Positions 29,687-38,999 of a DNA stretch of 64,000 nucleotides are shown here, piece by piece; the first letter of the stretch is position 1; every line of letters starts with the position of its first letter. The position numbers and the translations under genes were made by a program. Under the pieces are notes generated by a model. The model had not been told where the DNA came from. It searched no databases and was given only the letters and a program-made list of their open reading frames with translations. The DNA is from Bacillus sp. 522_BSPC (GTDB taxonomy: Bacteria; Bacillota; Bacilli; Bacillales; Cytobacillaceae), in contig NZ_JVDT01000266.1 of assembly GCF_001076885.1 (NCBI RefSeq), positions 1 through 64,000 of the forward strand, given 5' to 3'.

Positions 29687-29875
29687 ATGCCACGTAAATG
29701 TGTTATCACTGGAAGAAAAACAACTACAGGTAATGCTCGTTCCCATGCTATGAACGCTAACAAACGTACTTGGGGAGCTAACCTTCAAAAGGTTCGTATT
29801 TTAGTAGACGGTAAGCCTAAACGTGTTTGGGTATCTGCTAGAGCATTAAGATCTGGTAAAGTAGAACGCGTTTAA
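29687..29875 (+). CDS. rpmB: Ribosomal protein L28
   Basis: 62 residues, very basic, with [19 protein letters not shown] at the N-terminus and [19 protein letters not shown] further on, typical of bacterial L28. The CxxC zinc motifs of some L28 forms are absent. AAGGAGGG precedes the ATG. It is the only plus-strand gene in this part, as in B. subtilis where rpmB faces spoVM. Confidence 0.97.
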   Translation: MPRKCVITGRKTTTGNARSHAMNANKRTWGANLQKVRILVDGKPKRVWVSARALRSGKVERV

Positions 29876-29887
29876 TCAGATCGCAAT

Positions 29888-29916
29888 AAAAAAGGACATG
29901 TCACATGTCCTTTTTT
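29888..29916. terminator. Bidirectional terminator after rpmB
   Basis: A perfect palindrome with arms AAAAAAGGACATGT and ACATGTCCTTTTTT. It starts 12 nt after the rpmB stop and has T runs in both directions. Confidence 0.85.
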
Positions 29917-30015
29917 ATTTTGTCTTTCTAACTCTAACCAACTCTAAAAGCTAAACCATATAAGTACAGTAAGTTTTCGATATTCTCCGCCCTATTCACG
30001 AAAGGTTGTCTTTAC

Positions 30016-30037
30016 AAAAAAATCCGCAGAATTTTTT
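30016..30037 (-). terminator. Hairpin directly after spoVM
   Basis: On the minus strand AAAAAATTC, loop TGC, GGATTTTTTT forms a compact AT-rich stem with a T tract beginning right after the spoVM stop. The stem is weak in GC but well placed. Confidence 0.5.
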
Positions 30038-30038
30038 G

Positions 30039-30119
30039 TTAGTCCTTCTTAAAGGTTCCTAACATTGCTCGGACAAGTCCCCCTAAAAATTTCGGCAATT
30101 TAATGGTATAAAATCTCAT
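30039..30119 (-). CDS. spoVM: Stage V sporulation protein SpoVM
   Basis: 26 residues, reading MRFYTIKLPKFLGGLVRAML then GTFKKD, nearly identical to the B. subtilis peptide I know (MKFYTIKLPKFLGGIVRAML..). It forms a single amphipathic helix that recognises the curved forespore membrane and anchors SpoIVA during spore coat assembly. AAGGAGGG sits 9 nt before the ATG. It lies between rpmB and thiN, its conserved place. This is direct evidence for an endospore former. Confidence 0.96.
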   Translation of the reverse strand: MRFYTIKLPKFLGGLVRAMLGTFKKD

Positions 30120-30208
30120 GAATACTGTCCCTCCTTAATCAATAAACATCCCTAGCACTTACATATCCTATTCAGATAAAACAAATTGGTACCATGATTA
30201 GTCAAATT

Positions 30209-30853
30209 TTAATCACAACTTCTTATTACCATTAATATGCCTTCATCAAAGGAAAAAGTACCAGTTTCTCGAATTAGTTCATTACTTATACATAATGTGC
30301 TGCTAGCAGGAAGGTTTCTCCTTACTAAAGGGTATTTAAAACCTTCTAAAGTTAGACCTACAATCTTTGTGCTATAAGGGAAAAATGAAATATACTTATA
30401 CTCACTCATTCTGTCAATAGTATAGGCGCCCGCTTGGACAACCGCTACACTATTTTGTTTATCGATTATCTCCACTTTTATATTTTGATTGTCGATAGCA
30501 CCTCTAAGTAATAGCTGGAGATTAGCTATTGTATGATCAAGTCTCCCACCCGTTGAACCGAATAGTCTAATAACAGTTGCTCCTTCTTTAATCGCCCATA
30601 GAAGTGCAAGCTCCATATCTGTTTCATCTTTTTCTGGTTTGAAGCGTTTAATAATCCCTGTTTTTTCTTCCATCTTGTGTAACTCTTCTTGTGAAATAGA
30701 ATCAAAATCACCGAAAGCGGCATATATGGGGATAGATTTTTCCATCAAATACATAACGCCTCTATCGACTCCAATCCAACAAACATCTTTCGGGAATTTT
30801 TCTAAATCAGGAATATACTGCTTAGGACCACCGGCCATAATATGGACAATCAT
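30209..30853 (-). CDS. thiN: Thiamine pyrophosphokinase
   Basis: 214 residues. Family motifs include GVDRGVMYLMEK, AFGDFDSIS, KDETDMELAL and FGSTGGRLDHTIANLQLL. It transfers pyrophosphate from ATP to thiamine to make thiamine diphosphate. AAAGGAGGAG precedes the ATG. The rpe gene that usually lies on its upstream side is missing; only 169 nt without coding content separate it from rsgA. Confidence 0.95.
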   Translation of the reverse strand: MIVHIMAGGPKQYIPDLEKFPKDVCWIGVDRGVMYLMEKSIPIYAAFGDFDSISQEELHKMEEKTGIIKRFKPEKDETDMELALLWAIKEGATVIRLFGSTGGRLDHTIANLQLLLRGAIDNQNIKVEIIDKQNSVAVVQAGAYTIDRMSEYKYISFFPYSTKIVGLTLEGFKYPLVRRNLPASSTLCISNELIRETGTFSFDEGILMVIRSCD

Positions 30854-31022
30854 TGTTCTCCTCCTTTATTTTTCTTTCTATCTATTTCTATACAAAAATG
30901 CAGACTCTTTTATATAACCCTTTGTTTACTTTGCTTGTATGGCCAAACTGCCAATCAAACAATTCCTACAAATAGCTATAGAAAGAATCTGCTTTATCAT
31001 GGACATAGAAAGTCCAGTTACC

Positions 31023-31904
31023 CTAGTATCTAGGTTTTCTATCTTTAATTTCTTGAAGGAAATCTTTATAATGCTCATAACGATATGCTGGAATTTCGTT
31101 GTTTTCCACAGCTTCTTTGACAGCGCATTTAGGTTCTGAAAGATGGAGGCAGCCTCTAAATTTACAGTCTTCGCTTACTTTTTCTATTTCAGGAAAACAA
31201 TAATTTAAGTCTTCTGCTTCTATTTCAAGAAATTCAAGTGAGCTAAAGCCTGGTGTATCTGCGATAAGTCCATCACCAATGGAAATAAGCTCTACATGTC
31301 TTGTTGTATGCTTTCCTCTACCTAAACTTGAAGAGATTTCATTTGTCTTTAAGTCTAAATCTGGTCTAATTACATTTAATAAGGAAGACTTTCCTACACC
31401 TGATTGTCCGGCAAACACGGATATTTTATCTTTTAAATAGGGCAATAGCTGTTCTATCCCTGCTTCGGTTTCAGAAGAGGTTAAAATGACAGGATATCCA
31501 ACAGCTTCGTATTGTGCTGCAAATTCCTTCATTTTTGCTACTTCATCGCTGCTTGCTAAATCCATTTTCGTTACACAGATTAGCGGATCAATTCTGTTGT
31601 ATTCGATTAGCACAAGAAAACGATCTAATAATACTGTGCTAAACTCAGGCTCTACGCTTGAGAATACAAGAATCGCCTGATCTACATTTGCAATTGGCGG
31701 TCTTACCAGTTCATTTTTTCTATCTTTCACTTCTAATATATAACCATCTGTCTCGTTCTCCGCCTGAAAAACTACTTCGTCCCCTACTAAAGGGGTCACC
31801 TTATTTTTTCGGAAAACGCCTCTTCCTCGGCATTGTATTATTTGCCCTTCACTTAATACATAATAAAATCCACTTAATGCTTTAATGATTTTGCCTTTAG
31901 GCAT
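31023..31904 (-). CDS. rsgA: Ribosome small subunit GTPase RsgA
   Basis: 293 residues. An N-terminal OB-fold is followed by a circularly permuted GTPase with motif order TKMD (G4), GQSGVGKSSLLN (G1), DTPGF (G3). The C-terminal zinc finger has cysteines and a histidine in DCKFRGCLHLSEPKC. It acts in late 30S assembly. It lies 106 nt behind prkC in the def-to-rsgA gene string. Confidence 0.96.
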   Translation of the reverse strand: MPKGKIIKALSGFYYVLSEGQIIQCRGRGVFRKNKVTPLVGDEVVFQAENETDGYILEVKDRKNELVRPPIANVDQAILVFSSVEPEFSTVLLDRFLVLIEYNRIDPLICVTKMDLASSDEVAKMKEFAAQYEAVGYPVILTSSETEAGIEQLLPYLKDKISVFAGQSGVGKSSLLNVIRPDLDLKTNEISSSLGRGKHTTRHVELISIGDGLIADTPGFSSLEFLEIEAEDLNYCFPEIEKVSEDCKFRGCLHLSEPKCAVKEAVENNEIPAYRYEHYKDFLQEIKDRKPRY

Positions 31905-32010
31905 ACATATAACGCTCCTTACTACTTTTAGCCTCTTAAACCATTTTTATATATGTCTAAAAAGAAGCATTCCCTTTTACCAACATTTCAAACCAAGCTC
32001 AACTTATCCA

Positions 32011-34005
32011 TTAGTCTGGGTAAGGAACTTCTTCATCAAGGATAACAACACTATCAATTTGCACACGATAGTACCCTTTTTGCCCTTCTGGAATCTGAAG
32101 ATAGATTGTTTTTTTCGTATTTTCAGTGATCGTAAACGTTTCAGCAGGTTCTGTCATGCTATTATTAAAATCACCTATATAAATTCTTACTGTTTGTTCA
32201 ACTGGCTTTCCATCAGGTGTCATTTCAGTTGGTTCATAAGGGATCGAAATTTCTTTCATTACTTCTTTCGGCTGTACTTCTTTCTTTCCTTTAGACAAGA
32301 CAACGGAAATTTCCGCCCCTTTTTTCAAGTTCGTTCTAGGCTCTGGTGATTGTGAAATGACCAATCCTTTTTCTACTGAATCACTATATTCTTCAGTAAA
32401 CGTTACCTTTAATCCAACATCGTCAACGTAATCATTTACTTCTTTTTTCGTATAATCTGTTAAATCTTTTATGCTAATTAGCTCTGCACCTTTACTGATA
32501 GTAAACTCGATGGATGTCTCCCCTGGAACTACTTCCTCATTTGGTTCAATACTTTGAGCTAAGATTGTTCCTGATGGTTCGTTCTCATCAAATTCTTCTA
32601 CACTATCGACATCTTTAAACCCTTCTAATAGTTTAACAACATCTTCATAATTTCTACCGACATAATCACTTAAGACCACTGTCTCTTTTCCTAAGCTTTC
32701 GTAAACGGTAATTTCTGTCCCTTCTCTCCGGGCACTACCAGCACTTGGACTTGTTTTAATGACATGTCCTTTTTCGATATCCTCACTATTTAAGGTGATG
32801 GTGTCAGACACGACAAACCCTTTTTGTTCGAGCTCTGTCTTTGCTTCATCTACTTCTAGATTAGTTACATCTGGAACTTCAATATCTTCTGGTTCAAGCA
32901 AGTCTGGCAAGACAAATATCACTAAACCCATTAGTAATACTAATACAATAAATGTCGAAACAATAATTGCAGCTATTTTCTTACCTTTTTTCTTGGCTTT
33001 TTTCCCTTTCTTTTCTGGCTTCTTCGGCTTTTCTTCTACTTGCTGCTTCCCAGGTTCTTCTTTATCATATTTATGAACAATCGTTTCATCAAAATTTTTA
33101 TACAAACCATCATTGGTAATGACAGGGATTGCTTTTGTTGCTTCATCATCAATTGGAATCGCAAACTTAGGTTCATCCATTCTTTCCAGATCAAGTGCAG
33201 TGCGCAAATCATCAGACATTTCTTCTGTACTATTATATCGATAAAAAGGATCCTTTGCGGTAGCTTTTAGCACGATATTTTCTACACTTTGTGGAATTCC
33301 TTCATTCCATCTTCTAACACTAGGTGTTTCAGACTGCAAATGCTTTAAGGCAATCGAAACCGCAGATTCTCCTGAAAAAGGAAGTCTTCCTGTTAATAAT
33401 TCAAACATCACAATCCCAAGGGAATAGATATCAGACTTTTTATTCGCCATCCCGCCACGCGCCTGCTCTGGTGATAAATAATGAACAGAACCTAGCACAG
33501 AATTTGTTTGGGTAATACTTGTTGCACTTAATGCCATGGCAATTCCAAAATCGGTTACTTTTACATTCTCATCTTTATCTATTAAAATATTATGAGGTTT
33601 AATATCCCGATGAATAATATGGTTCTGATGGGCATGTGCGATTGCCGATGTAATTTGTTGCATAATTGCGATAACTGTCTTTACAGAAAGCGGTGAATTT
33701 TTATGTATATATTGTTTTAATGTATCGCCTTCCACATACTCCATTACAATATAATAGATGTCTCCTTCTTCCCCAACATCATAAATACTAACGATATTTG
33801 GATGAGCTAAGCTTGTTGCTGATTGTGCTTCCCGGTGAAATCGTTTAATGAATTCTTCATCATTGACATAATCAAGTCTTAGCATTTTGACTGCTACATC
33901 TCGATCAAGAATCATATCATGCGCAAGATAGACGTTTGCCATTCCACCTCCGCCAATCATATCTAATACCTTATAGCGACCACTTATTCTTTTCCCAATC
34001 ATCAT
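32011..34005 (-). CDS. prkC: Ser/Thr protein kinase PrkC with PASTA domains
   Basis: 664 residues. The cytosolic kinase domain (about 10-270) has IGGGGMANVYLA, the invariant Lys in AVKML, HRDIKPHNIL and DFGIA. A Lys-rich juxtamembrane part leads to one helix (about 345-367), then three extracellular PASTA repeats (about 375-575) and a C-terminal domain. PASTA kinases sense cell-wall fragments; in spore formers PrkC is a germination sensor. It overlaps its phosphatase gene prpC by 4 nt. Confidence 0.97.
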   Translation of the reverse strand: MMIGKRISGRYKVLDMIGGGGMANVYLAHDMILDRDVAVKMLRLDYVNDEEFIKRFHREAQSATSLAHPNIVSIYDVGEEGDIYYIVMEYVEGDTLKQYIHKNSPLSVKTVIAIMQQITSAIAHAHQNHIIHRDIKPHNILIDKDENVKVTDFGIAMALSATSITQTNSVLGSVHYLSPEQARGGMANKKSDIYSLGIVMFELLTGRLPFSGESAVSIALKHLQSETPSVRRWNEGIPQSVENIVLKATAKDPFYRYNSTEEMSDDLRTALDLERMDEPKFAIPIDDEATKAIPVITNDGLYKNFDETIVHKYDKEEPGKQQVEEKPKKPEKKGKKAKKKGKKIAAIIVSTFIVLVLLMGLVIFVLPDLLEPEDIEVPDVTNLEVDEAKTELEQKGFVVSDTITLNSEDIEKGHVIKTSPSAGSARREGTEITVYESLGKETVVLSDYVGRNYEDVVKLLEGFKDVDSVEEFDENEPSGTILAQSIEPNEEVVPGETSIEFTISKGAELISIKDLTDYTKKEVNDYVDDVGLKVTFTEEYSDSVEKGLVISQSPEPRTNLKKGAEISVVLSKGKKEVQPKEVMKEISIPYEPTEMTPDGKPVEQTVRIYIGDFNNSMTEPAETFTITENTKKTIYLQIPEGQKGYYRVQIDSVVILDEEVPYPD

Positions 34006-34760
34006 TGCTTGTCACCTGCTTGATGATCATCCTGATGCTCTAATATAATGACAGTGATATTATCTTCCCCACCATTTATATTAGCTGTTTCAATTAAAGT
34101 AGAAGCTTTTTCTTCAAGCGAATACTCTTTTTCAAGGACTTCTTTCATTTGTTGATCTGTTACTTTATTTGATAATCCATCGGAACAAATAAAAATAATG
34201 TCCCCTTCTTCAAATATAATCGTCATCACATCAATATCTAACTGGGCATCTGTTCCTAGTGCTCGTAATACGACATTTTTTCGCGGATGATGTTCAGCAT
34301 CCTCTTTGGAAATTTGGCCCATACGAACTAATTCATTTACTAAGGAATGATCTTCTGTTATTTGCTTAAAGCCATCTTCATTATATAGATAGCATCTGCT
34401 GTCTCCCACATGTGCAATCGTCGAAAAATTCTCTGTACTGATGACACCAATAATGGTTGTCCCCATGCCTTCACATTCTGGATGGGTCGAAGCATAGTCG
34501 AAAACATATTGATTGACCTTTAATATATTGGATTTCAACCAGTTTTCTGCTTCATCTGCAGTTTGAATTTCTTCTACCATTGCCCAAAGCTCTGTCAATT
34601 TTTCAACAGTGAGAGAGCTTGCAACATCACCTGCACGGTGTCCGCCCATGCCATCTGCTACGATGGCAAGGCGTTGACCGCTTTTATTTCTAATAATTGC
34701 TCCACTATCCTCATTATGTTGTCTAACTTTCCCCTTATCAGTCATAAAAATTTGACTCAA
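34002..34760 (-). CDS. prpC: PP2C-type protein phosphatase PrpC
   Basis: 252 residues with the PP2C metal-binding motifs RQHNEDS, VADGMGGHRAGDVAS, HVGDSRCYLY, CSDGLSNKV and GGEDNITVI. It dephosphorylates PrkC and its targets. It is translated just ahead of prkC with coupled start and stop, and follows rlmN by 6 nt. Confidence 0.97.
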   Translation of the reverse strand: MSQIFMTDKGKVRQHNEDSGAIIRNKSGQRLAIVADGMGGHRAGDVASSLTVEKLTELWAMVEEIQTADEAENWLKSNILKVNQYVFDYASTHPECEGMGTTIIGVISTENFSTIAHVGDSRCYLYNEDGFKQITEDHSLVNELVRMGQISKEDAEHHPRKNVVLRALGTDAQLDIDVMTIIFEEGDIIFICSDGLSNKVTDQQMKEVLEKEYSLEEKASTLIETANINGGEDNITVIILEHQDDHQAGDKQ

Positions 34761-34766
34761 AGGTGA

Positions 34767-35864
34767 TCACCTCGTCTCTTCTTTTCTCTCCTTCGCACGA
34801 AGCTGTCCACATGCAGCATCGATATCTGAACCTTGCTCACGGCGAATTGTTACATTTACACCATGTTTCTTTAACGTTTTTTCAAATAAAAAGATTTGAT
34901 CTTTCGGTGTTCTTACATAATCTCTTTCTGGTACATAGTTAACAGGAATTAAGTTAACATGGCACTTTATTCCTTTTACAAGCTCAGCTAGCTCTTCTGC
35001 ATGCTCCACTTGATCATTTACATTGCCAAAAAGACCATACTCAAAGCTTACTCGTCTTCCTGTTTTATCCACATAATAACGAATTGCTTCAATTAAATCA
35101 GGTAGTTTATAAGCGCGGTTGATCGGCATTAGTCTGCTTCTTAGCTCTGTATTTGGAGCATGTAGGGAAACAGCAAAGTTTATTTGCATATTTTGGTCTG
35201 CAAATTCATAAATTTTTGGGATAATACCACTAGTTGAAACAGTGATATGTCTTGCACCAATATTTAACGCTTGTTCATGATTAATAATTTTTAGGAAACT
35301 TAACATACTAGCAAAGTTATCAAATGGTTCGCCAATTCCCATAATAACAACTGAACTTACACGTTCACCTAATTCATCTAATGCCTGTTGTACTTTTACG
35401 ACTTGAGCAACGATTTCTCCTGCTTCTAAATTTCTTTTTAATCCACCTAATGTAGAAGCACAGAATGTACATCCGATTCTGCAGCCTACTTGTGTTGTTA
35501 CACATACAGAATTGCCATATTCATGGCGCATTAAAACGGTTTCGATGGAATACCCATCATGTAATTCAAATAAAAACTTAATTGTTCCATCATTAGATGT
35601 TTGCTGAATAAGCGTGTTTAATGTTGTAATCGTAAAATTTTCTTGCAGCATTAGCCGTAGATTTTTTGATAAGTTAGACATATCTTCAAAAGAGGTTACT
35701 CTCTTTTTATATAGCCATTCAAAAATTTGGTCAGCACGAAATGCCTTTTCATTATGTTCTGTTAGCCAATCCTTTAATGCTTGTAATTCCATTGAGTAAA
35801 TCGAGGGAATAGTTGGTTCTGCCTTTTGTCTTCTTCTTGATGATGTTTTTACTTGTTCCATCAT
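34767..35864 (-). CDS. rlmN: 23S rRNA (adenine-2503)/tRNA methyltransferase RlmN
   Basis: 365 residues, radical SAM enzyme. The cluster motif is CRIGCTFC (CxxxCxxC) within [18 protein letters not shown], followed by [11 protein letters not shown]. The C-terminal cysteine in DIDAACGQL supplies the methyl-carrying residue. It methylates C2 of A2503 in 23S rRNA. Its start overlaps the rsmB stop by 4 nt. Confidence 0.96.
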   Translation of the reverse strand: MMEQVKTSSRRRQKAEPTIPSIYSMELQALKDWLTEHNEKAFRADQIFEWLYKKRVTSFEDMSNLSKNLRLMLQENFTITTLNTLIQQTSNDGTIKFLFELHDGYSIETVLMRHEYGNSVCVTTQVGCRIGCTFCASTLGGLKRNLEAGEIVAQVVKVQQALDELGERVSSVVIMGIGEPFDNFASMLSFLKIINHEQALNIGARHITVSTSGIIPKIYEFADQNMQINFAVSLHAPNTELRSRLMPINRAYKLPDLIEAIRYYVDKTGRRVSFEYGLFGNVNDQVEHAEELAELVKGIKCHVNLIPVNYVPERDYVRTPKDQIFLFEKTLKKHGVNVTIRREQGSDIDAACGQLRAKERKEETR

Positions 35865-37213
35865 TGCACCTTCTTTCTTAATGCTGCAATATAAAAGCCA
35901 TCGGAGCCAAAATACTGCGGTAAAATCTGTAATTCGTTTCCATCTGTATATTGTTTAATGTCGGCCGGTAATCGTTCCCCTAAAGTTAAATCTCTTTCAA
36001 AATGGGAATTGTCCGCCAAAAATTTTTCTACCACTTCTTCATTCTCTGCTTTATCAATCGTACATGTACTATATACTAATAATCCACCTTTTTTTAAGAG
36101 GGAAGAGACAGAAGCTAATAAATCCAATTGAATTTTTTGCAAACGATCAACATCTGCTTCTGTTTTTGTATACTTCATATCCGGTTTTCTTCTCATTACG
36201 CCAAAACCTGAACATGGTGCATCAAGAAGAATACGGTCAAAGCTTTCTTTCTCAAGGCTGCTATCTAGCTTTCTTGAATCCATTGCCTTTGTTTCAATCG
36301 TTGATAAATCCAAACGTTCTGCATTTTGCTTAATAAGCTTTACTTTATGCTCATGAAGATCAATGGAAAGAACTTTTCCTTCCTTATTCATCTTCTCCGC
36401 AATATGTGTCGATTTACCACCAGGAGCGGCGCAAGCATCCAATACAGAATACGGCTTGTCTACATCTAGTGCATAAGCAACAATCATAGAGCTTTCATCT
36501 TGAATTGTTAACATTCCTTTTTCAAAAGCAGTTGAATGGGCTACATTTCCTTTTAATACCTTAATCCCTTCTGGAATTACCCCACTAGCTTCAACTTGGA
36601 ATCCTTCTTCTGTTAAAAGGGATATGCATTCTGAGACAGAGATTTTTGTAGTATTTACCCTAGCTGTTTGCATTGGTGCTGTTAAATTAATTTCACACAT
36701 CTTCTTCGCTTCTTCTAGCCCTAGCTGCTCCACCCATCTTTTTACAAGCCAGCGGGGATGACTTGTTTCAATAGCAAGTCGCTCTATTTCATCTTGAATT
36801 CCGCTAAAAGCTGGCAAGCCCTGTCTAAGGATATTCCGTAAAACAGCATTTACTAGGCCGCTAATTCCTTTATGACCCCTTTTTTTCGCAATTTCTACCG
36901 CTTCATTGATTGCAGCATGATCTGGAATGCGATCCAAATATATTATTTGATACAGTGTCATCTGTAAAAGAATATGCACCCAAGCTTCCATTTTCTTTCC
37001 TTTATTAATAAAAGGATGAAGATAAAATTCAAGCGTCATTTTTCGTTGAAGTGTCCCATATACGATTTCCGTTAGCAAACCAATATCCTTTGAGGGAATC
37101 TCATTTTTTTTAATCGTTGTATTTAATAATAGATTACTGTACGCTTGATTTTTTTGAATACTCTCCAAAATATCCAACGCTGCTTCCCGAACATTTTTTC
37201 TAGTTTTCTTCAT
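35861..37213 (-). CDS. rsmB: 16S rRNA (cytosine-967) methyltransferase RsmB
   Basis: 450 residues. An N-terminal NusB-like RNA-binding domain (1-150) is followed by the methyltransferase with [16 protein letters not shown] (SAM site) and the two catalytic cysteines in [15 protein letters not shown] and VYSTCT. It overlaps fmt by 14 nt, consistent with coupled translation in the def-fmt-rsmB-rlmN string. Confidence 0.96.
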   Translation of the reverse strand: MKKTRKNVREAALDILESIQKNQAYSNLLLNTTIKKNEIPSKDIGLLTEIVYGTLQRKMTLEFYLHPFINKGKKMEAWVHILLQMTLYQIIYLDRIPDHAAINEAVEIAKKRGHKGISGLVNAVLRNILRQGLPAFSGIQDEIERLAIETSHPRWLVKRWVEQLGLEEAKKMCEINLTAPMQTARVNTTKISVSECISLLTEEGFQVEASGVIPEGIKVLKGNVAHSTAFEKGMLTIQDESSMIVAYALDVDKPYSVLDACAAPGGKSTHIAEKMNKEGKVLSIDLHEHKVKLIKQNAERLDLSTIETKAMDSRKLDSSLEKESFDRILLDAPCSGFGVMRRKPDMKYTKTEADVDRLQKIQLDLLASVSSLLKKGGLLVYSTCTIDKAENEEVVEKFLADNSHFERDLTLGERLPADIKQYTDGNELQILPQYFGSDGFYIAALRKKVQ

Positions 37214-38159
37214 TTGTTACTCCTAATACTTCATTTACTTGCATCTTGCTGCCAGCGCCACGTAAAAATTGACCAATATCCATTTTCTTCTTCCCTGCTG
37301 GTTGCACTTCTGTTAATTGAATATAGGTGTCATTGCCCGTTGCTATAACTGGACCTTGATCTGTGATTTCTACAATTGTTCCAGGAGCGGCTTCTTCCGT
37401 TTTCGTTACTTTCTTTCCTGCCCATACTTTCATCACTTTCCCTTGATATAGGGTAAAGGCTACTGGCCACGGATTTAACCCACGAATTTTGTTATAAACT
37501 TCTTCACCAGAAGTAGACCAATCAATTTTCTCATCTGAACGTTTTAGATTTGGCGCAAACGTTGCCTCCTCGTCCTTTTGAGGTATAGGAGTAATTTCTC
37601 CTGCTAACAGTTTAGGCAAAGTTTCAGCTAATAAATCACTTCCAACAACACTTAATTTATCATGAAGTGTTCCTACTGTATCTTCTTCTTCAATTTTCAC
37701 TTCTGCAACGGAGATAATGTCACCAGCATCTAACTTCTCTGCCATATACATAATGGTAATACCGGTTTTTTCTTTTCCTTGTAAAATACTATAGTGAATT
37801 GGTGCTCCTCCTCTTAATTCAGGAAGCAAGGATGCATGAACATTTACACAACCGTATTTCGGTGCATCTAATAGCTCTTTTGGCAAAATTTGTCCAAACG
37901 CAGCAGTCACGATTATATCTGGATTTAGGGAAATAATTGTCTTTAACTCTTCTGATTGACGAATTTTTTCTGGTTGATATACAGGGATATTATGCTTTAG
38001 CGCTTCTATCTTTACTGGTGGCGGTGTTAGCACTTTTTTTCTGCCAACAGGACGATCAGGCTGGGTAACAACAGCAATCACATCATACTTTTCTTCTAAT
38101 AATCTTTGTAATACAGGAACAGAGAAGTCTGGAGTTCCCATAAATACTACTTTAGTCAT
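37200..38159 (-). CDS. fmt: Methionyl-tRNA formyltransferase
   Basis: 319 residues. The formyl-folate hydrolase-type domain carries the [18 protein letters not shown] catalytic signature and the flanking TAAFGQILP segment. The C-terminal domain (about 205-315) binds initiator tRNA. It formylates Met-tRNA for translation start. It overlaps the def stop by 8 nt. Confidence 0.96.
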   Translation of the reverse strand: MTKVVFMGTPDFSVPVLQRLLEEKYDVIAVVTQPDRPVGRKKVLTPPPVKIEALKHNIPVYQPEKIRQSEELKTIISLNPDIIVTAAFGQILPKELLDAPKYGCVNVHASLLPELRGGAPIHYSILQGKEKTGITIMYMAEKLDAGDIISVAEVKIEEEDTVGTLHDKLSVVGSDLLAETLPKLLAGEITPIPQKDEEATFAPNLKRSDEKIDWSTSGEEVYNKIRGLNPWPVAFTLYQGKVMKVWAGKKVTKTEEAAPGTIVEITDQGPVIATGNDTYIQLTEVQPAGKKKMDIGQFLRGAGSKMQVNEVLGVTNEEN

Positions 38160-38640
38160 TTGCTTCCACTCCTTCTAGCTCATCTTCCTCTAGATAGCGA
38201 ATTACTTTAGAAGTAAATAATACTCCATCTAAGTGATCCATTTCATGCAAAATCGCCCGTGCTAAATATTCTTCTGCTTCTATTATATATTTTTTTCCTT
38301 TTCTATTTTGAGCCTCTACTTTAATTGAAAACGGACGATCAACATCCCCGAATAATCCGGGAAAGCTTAAGCAGCCTTCTGGTCCGACTTGAGAGCCGTC
38401 TACTTCTAATAAAATAGGATTAATTAATTCCAGTGTACCCATTTCATCATCAATATCTACTACGGCAATGCGTTTTGATATCCCGATTTGCGGTGCAGCA
38501 AGGCCGACACCATCAAATTCAATCATTGTATCATACATATCGTTTAGTAGCTTTGCTAATTTCTTATCAAATACTGTAACTTCCTCACATGGTGTTTCTA
38601 ACACCGGATCTGGGAACATTACAATTTGTTTTACTGCCAC
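38152..38640 (-). CDS. def: Peptide deformylase
   Basis: 162 residues when started at the GTG at 38640, which has GGAGG 7 nt upstream; a frame from 38667 adds residues absent from relatives. The three metal-site motifs are present: [17 protein letters not shown] and HEMDHLDG. It removes the formyl group from new proteins, and is encoded next to fmt as usual. In B. subtilis priA lies immediately upstream; here the carbohydrate locus intervenes, so this gene string needs its own promoter. Confidence 0.95.
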   Translation of the reverse strand: MAVKQIVMFPDPVLETPCEEVTVFDKKLAKLLNDMYDTMIEFDGVGLAAPQIGISKRIAVVDIDDEMGTLELINPILLEVDGSQVGPEGCLSFPGLFGDVDRPFSIKVEAQNRKGKKYIIEAEEYLARAILHEMDHLDGVLFTSKVIRYLEEDELEGVEAND

Positions 38641-38946
38641 ATTATTTCCTCCAAACATTGAGCGCAATTTCAGTTTAAATAATTTTTAACCTCAGACTAT
38701 TATCAAATTTATTGTTCCTTTTATCTAAATAAAGTTCTTACAAACAGCCTATGCAAAAATTCATTCCTTTTTGTATTTTATCAAACCCTGCTACTAAATA
38801 GCTATGTATTCCTTTTGGAAATTAATAAGTTCCTTCCTATTTTGGGCTAACAAAATAAAAACCCATGTCAGAAAAACTCAGGATAACTTTAACCATCCAT
38901 CATTTTCGCTGTCATGAGCCTTGAACATTTTAACATATTACCATGC
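38641..38946. other. Intergenic region between def and the GH2 locus
   Basis: About 300 nt of AT-rich DNA. It should contain the promoter for def-rsgA. The best pair I see on the minus strand is TTGCAT with TTTATT 17 nt on (near 38730-38755), not convincing. No gene or repeat is evident. Confidence 0.3.
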
Positions 38947-38971
38947 AAAAAGAAAGGAGCGGTTCCCCGCT
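38947..38971 (-). terminator. Possible terminator of the GH2 operon
   Basis: On the minus strand AGCGG, loop GGAA, CCGCT, followed by CCTTTCTTTTT. The stem is only 5 bp but GC-rich. It lies about 30 nt after the last GH2 stop codon. Confidence 0.45.
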
Positions 38972-38999
38972 ACGTCCATTATAATTGCTAGTAAAACAT

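Noticed and set aside
31885-32349. 154-codon plus-strand frame
   Set aside because: It is antisense to the prkC 3' end and the prkC-rsgA gap, rich in Phe and Tyr as expected from reverse reading, with no ribosome site.
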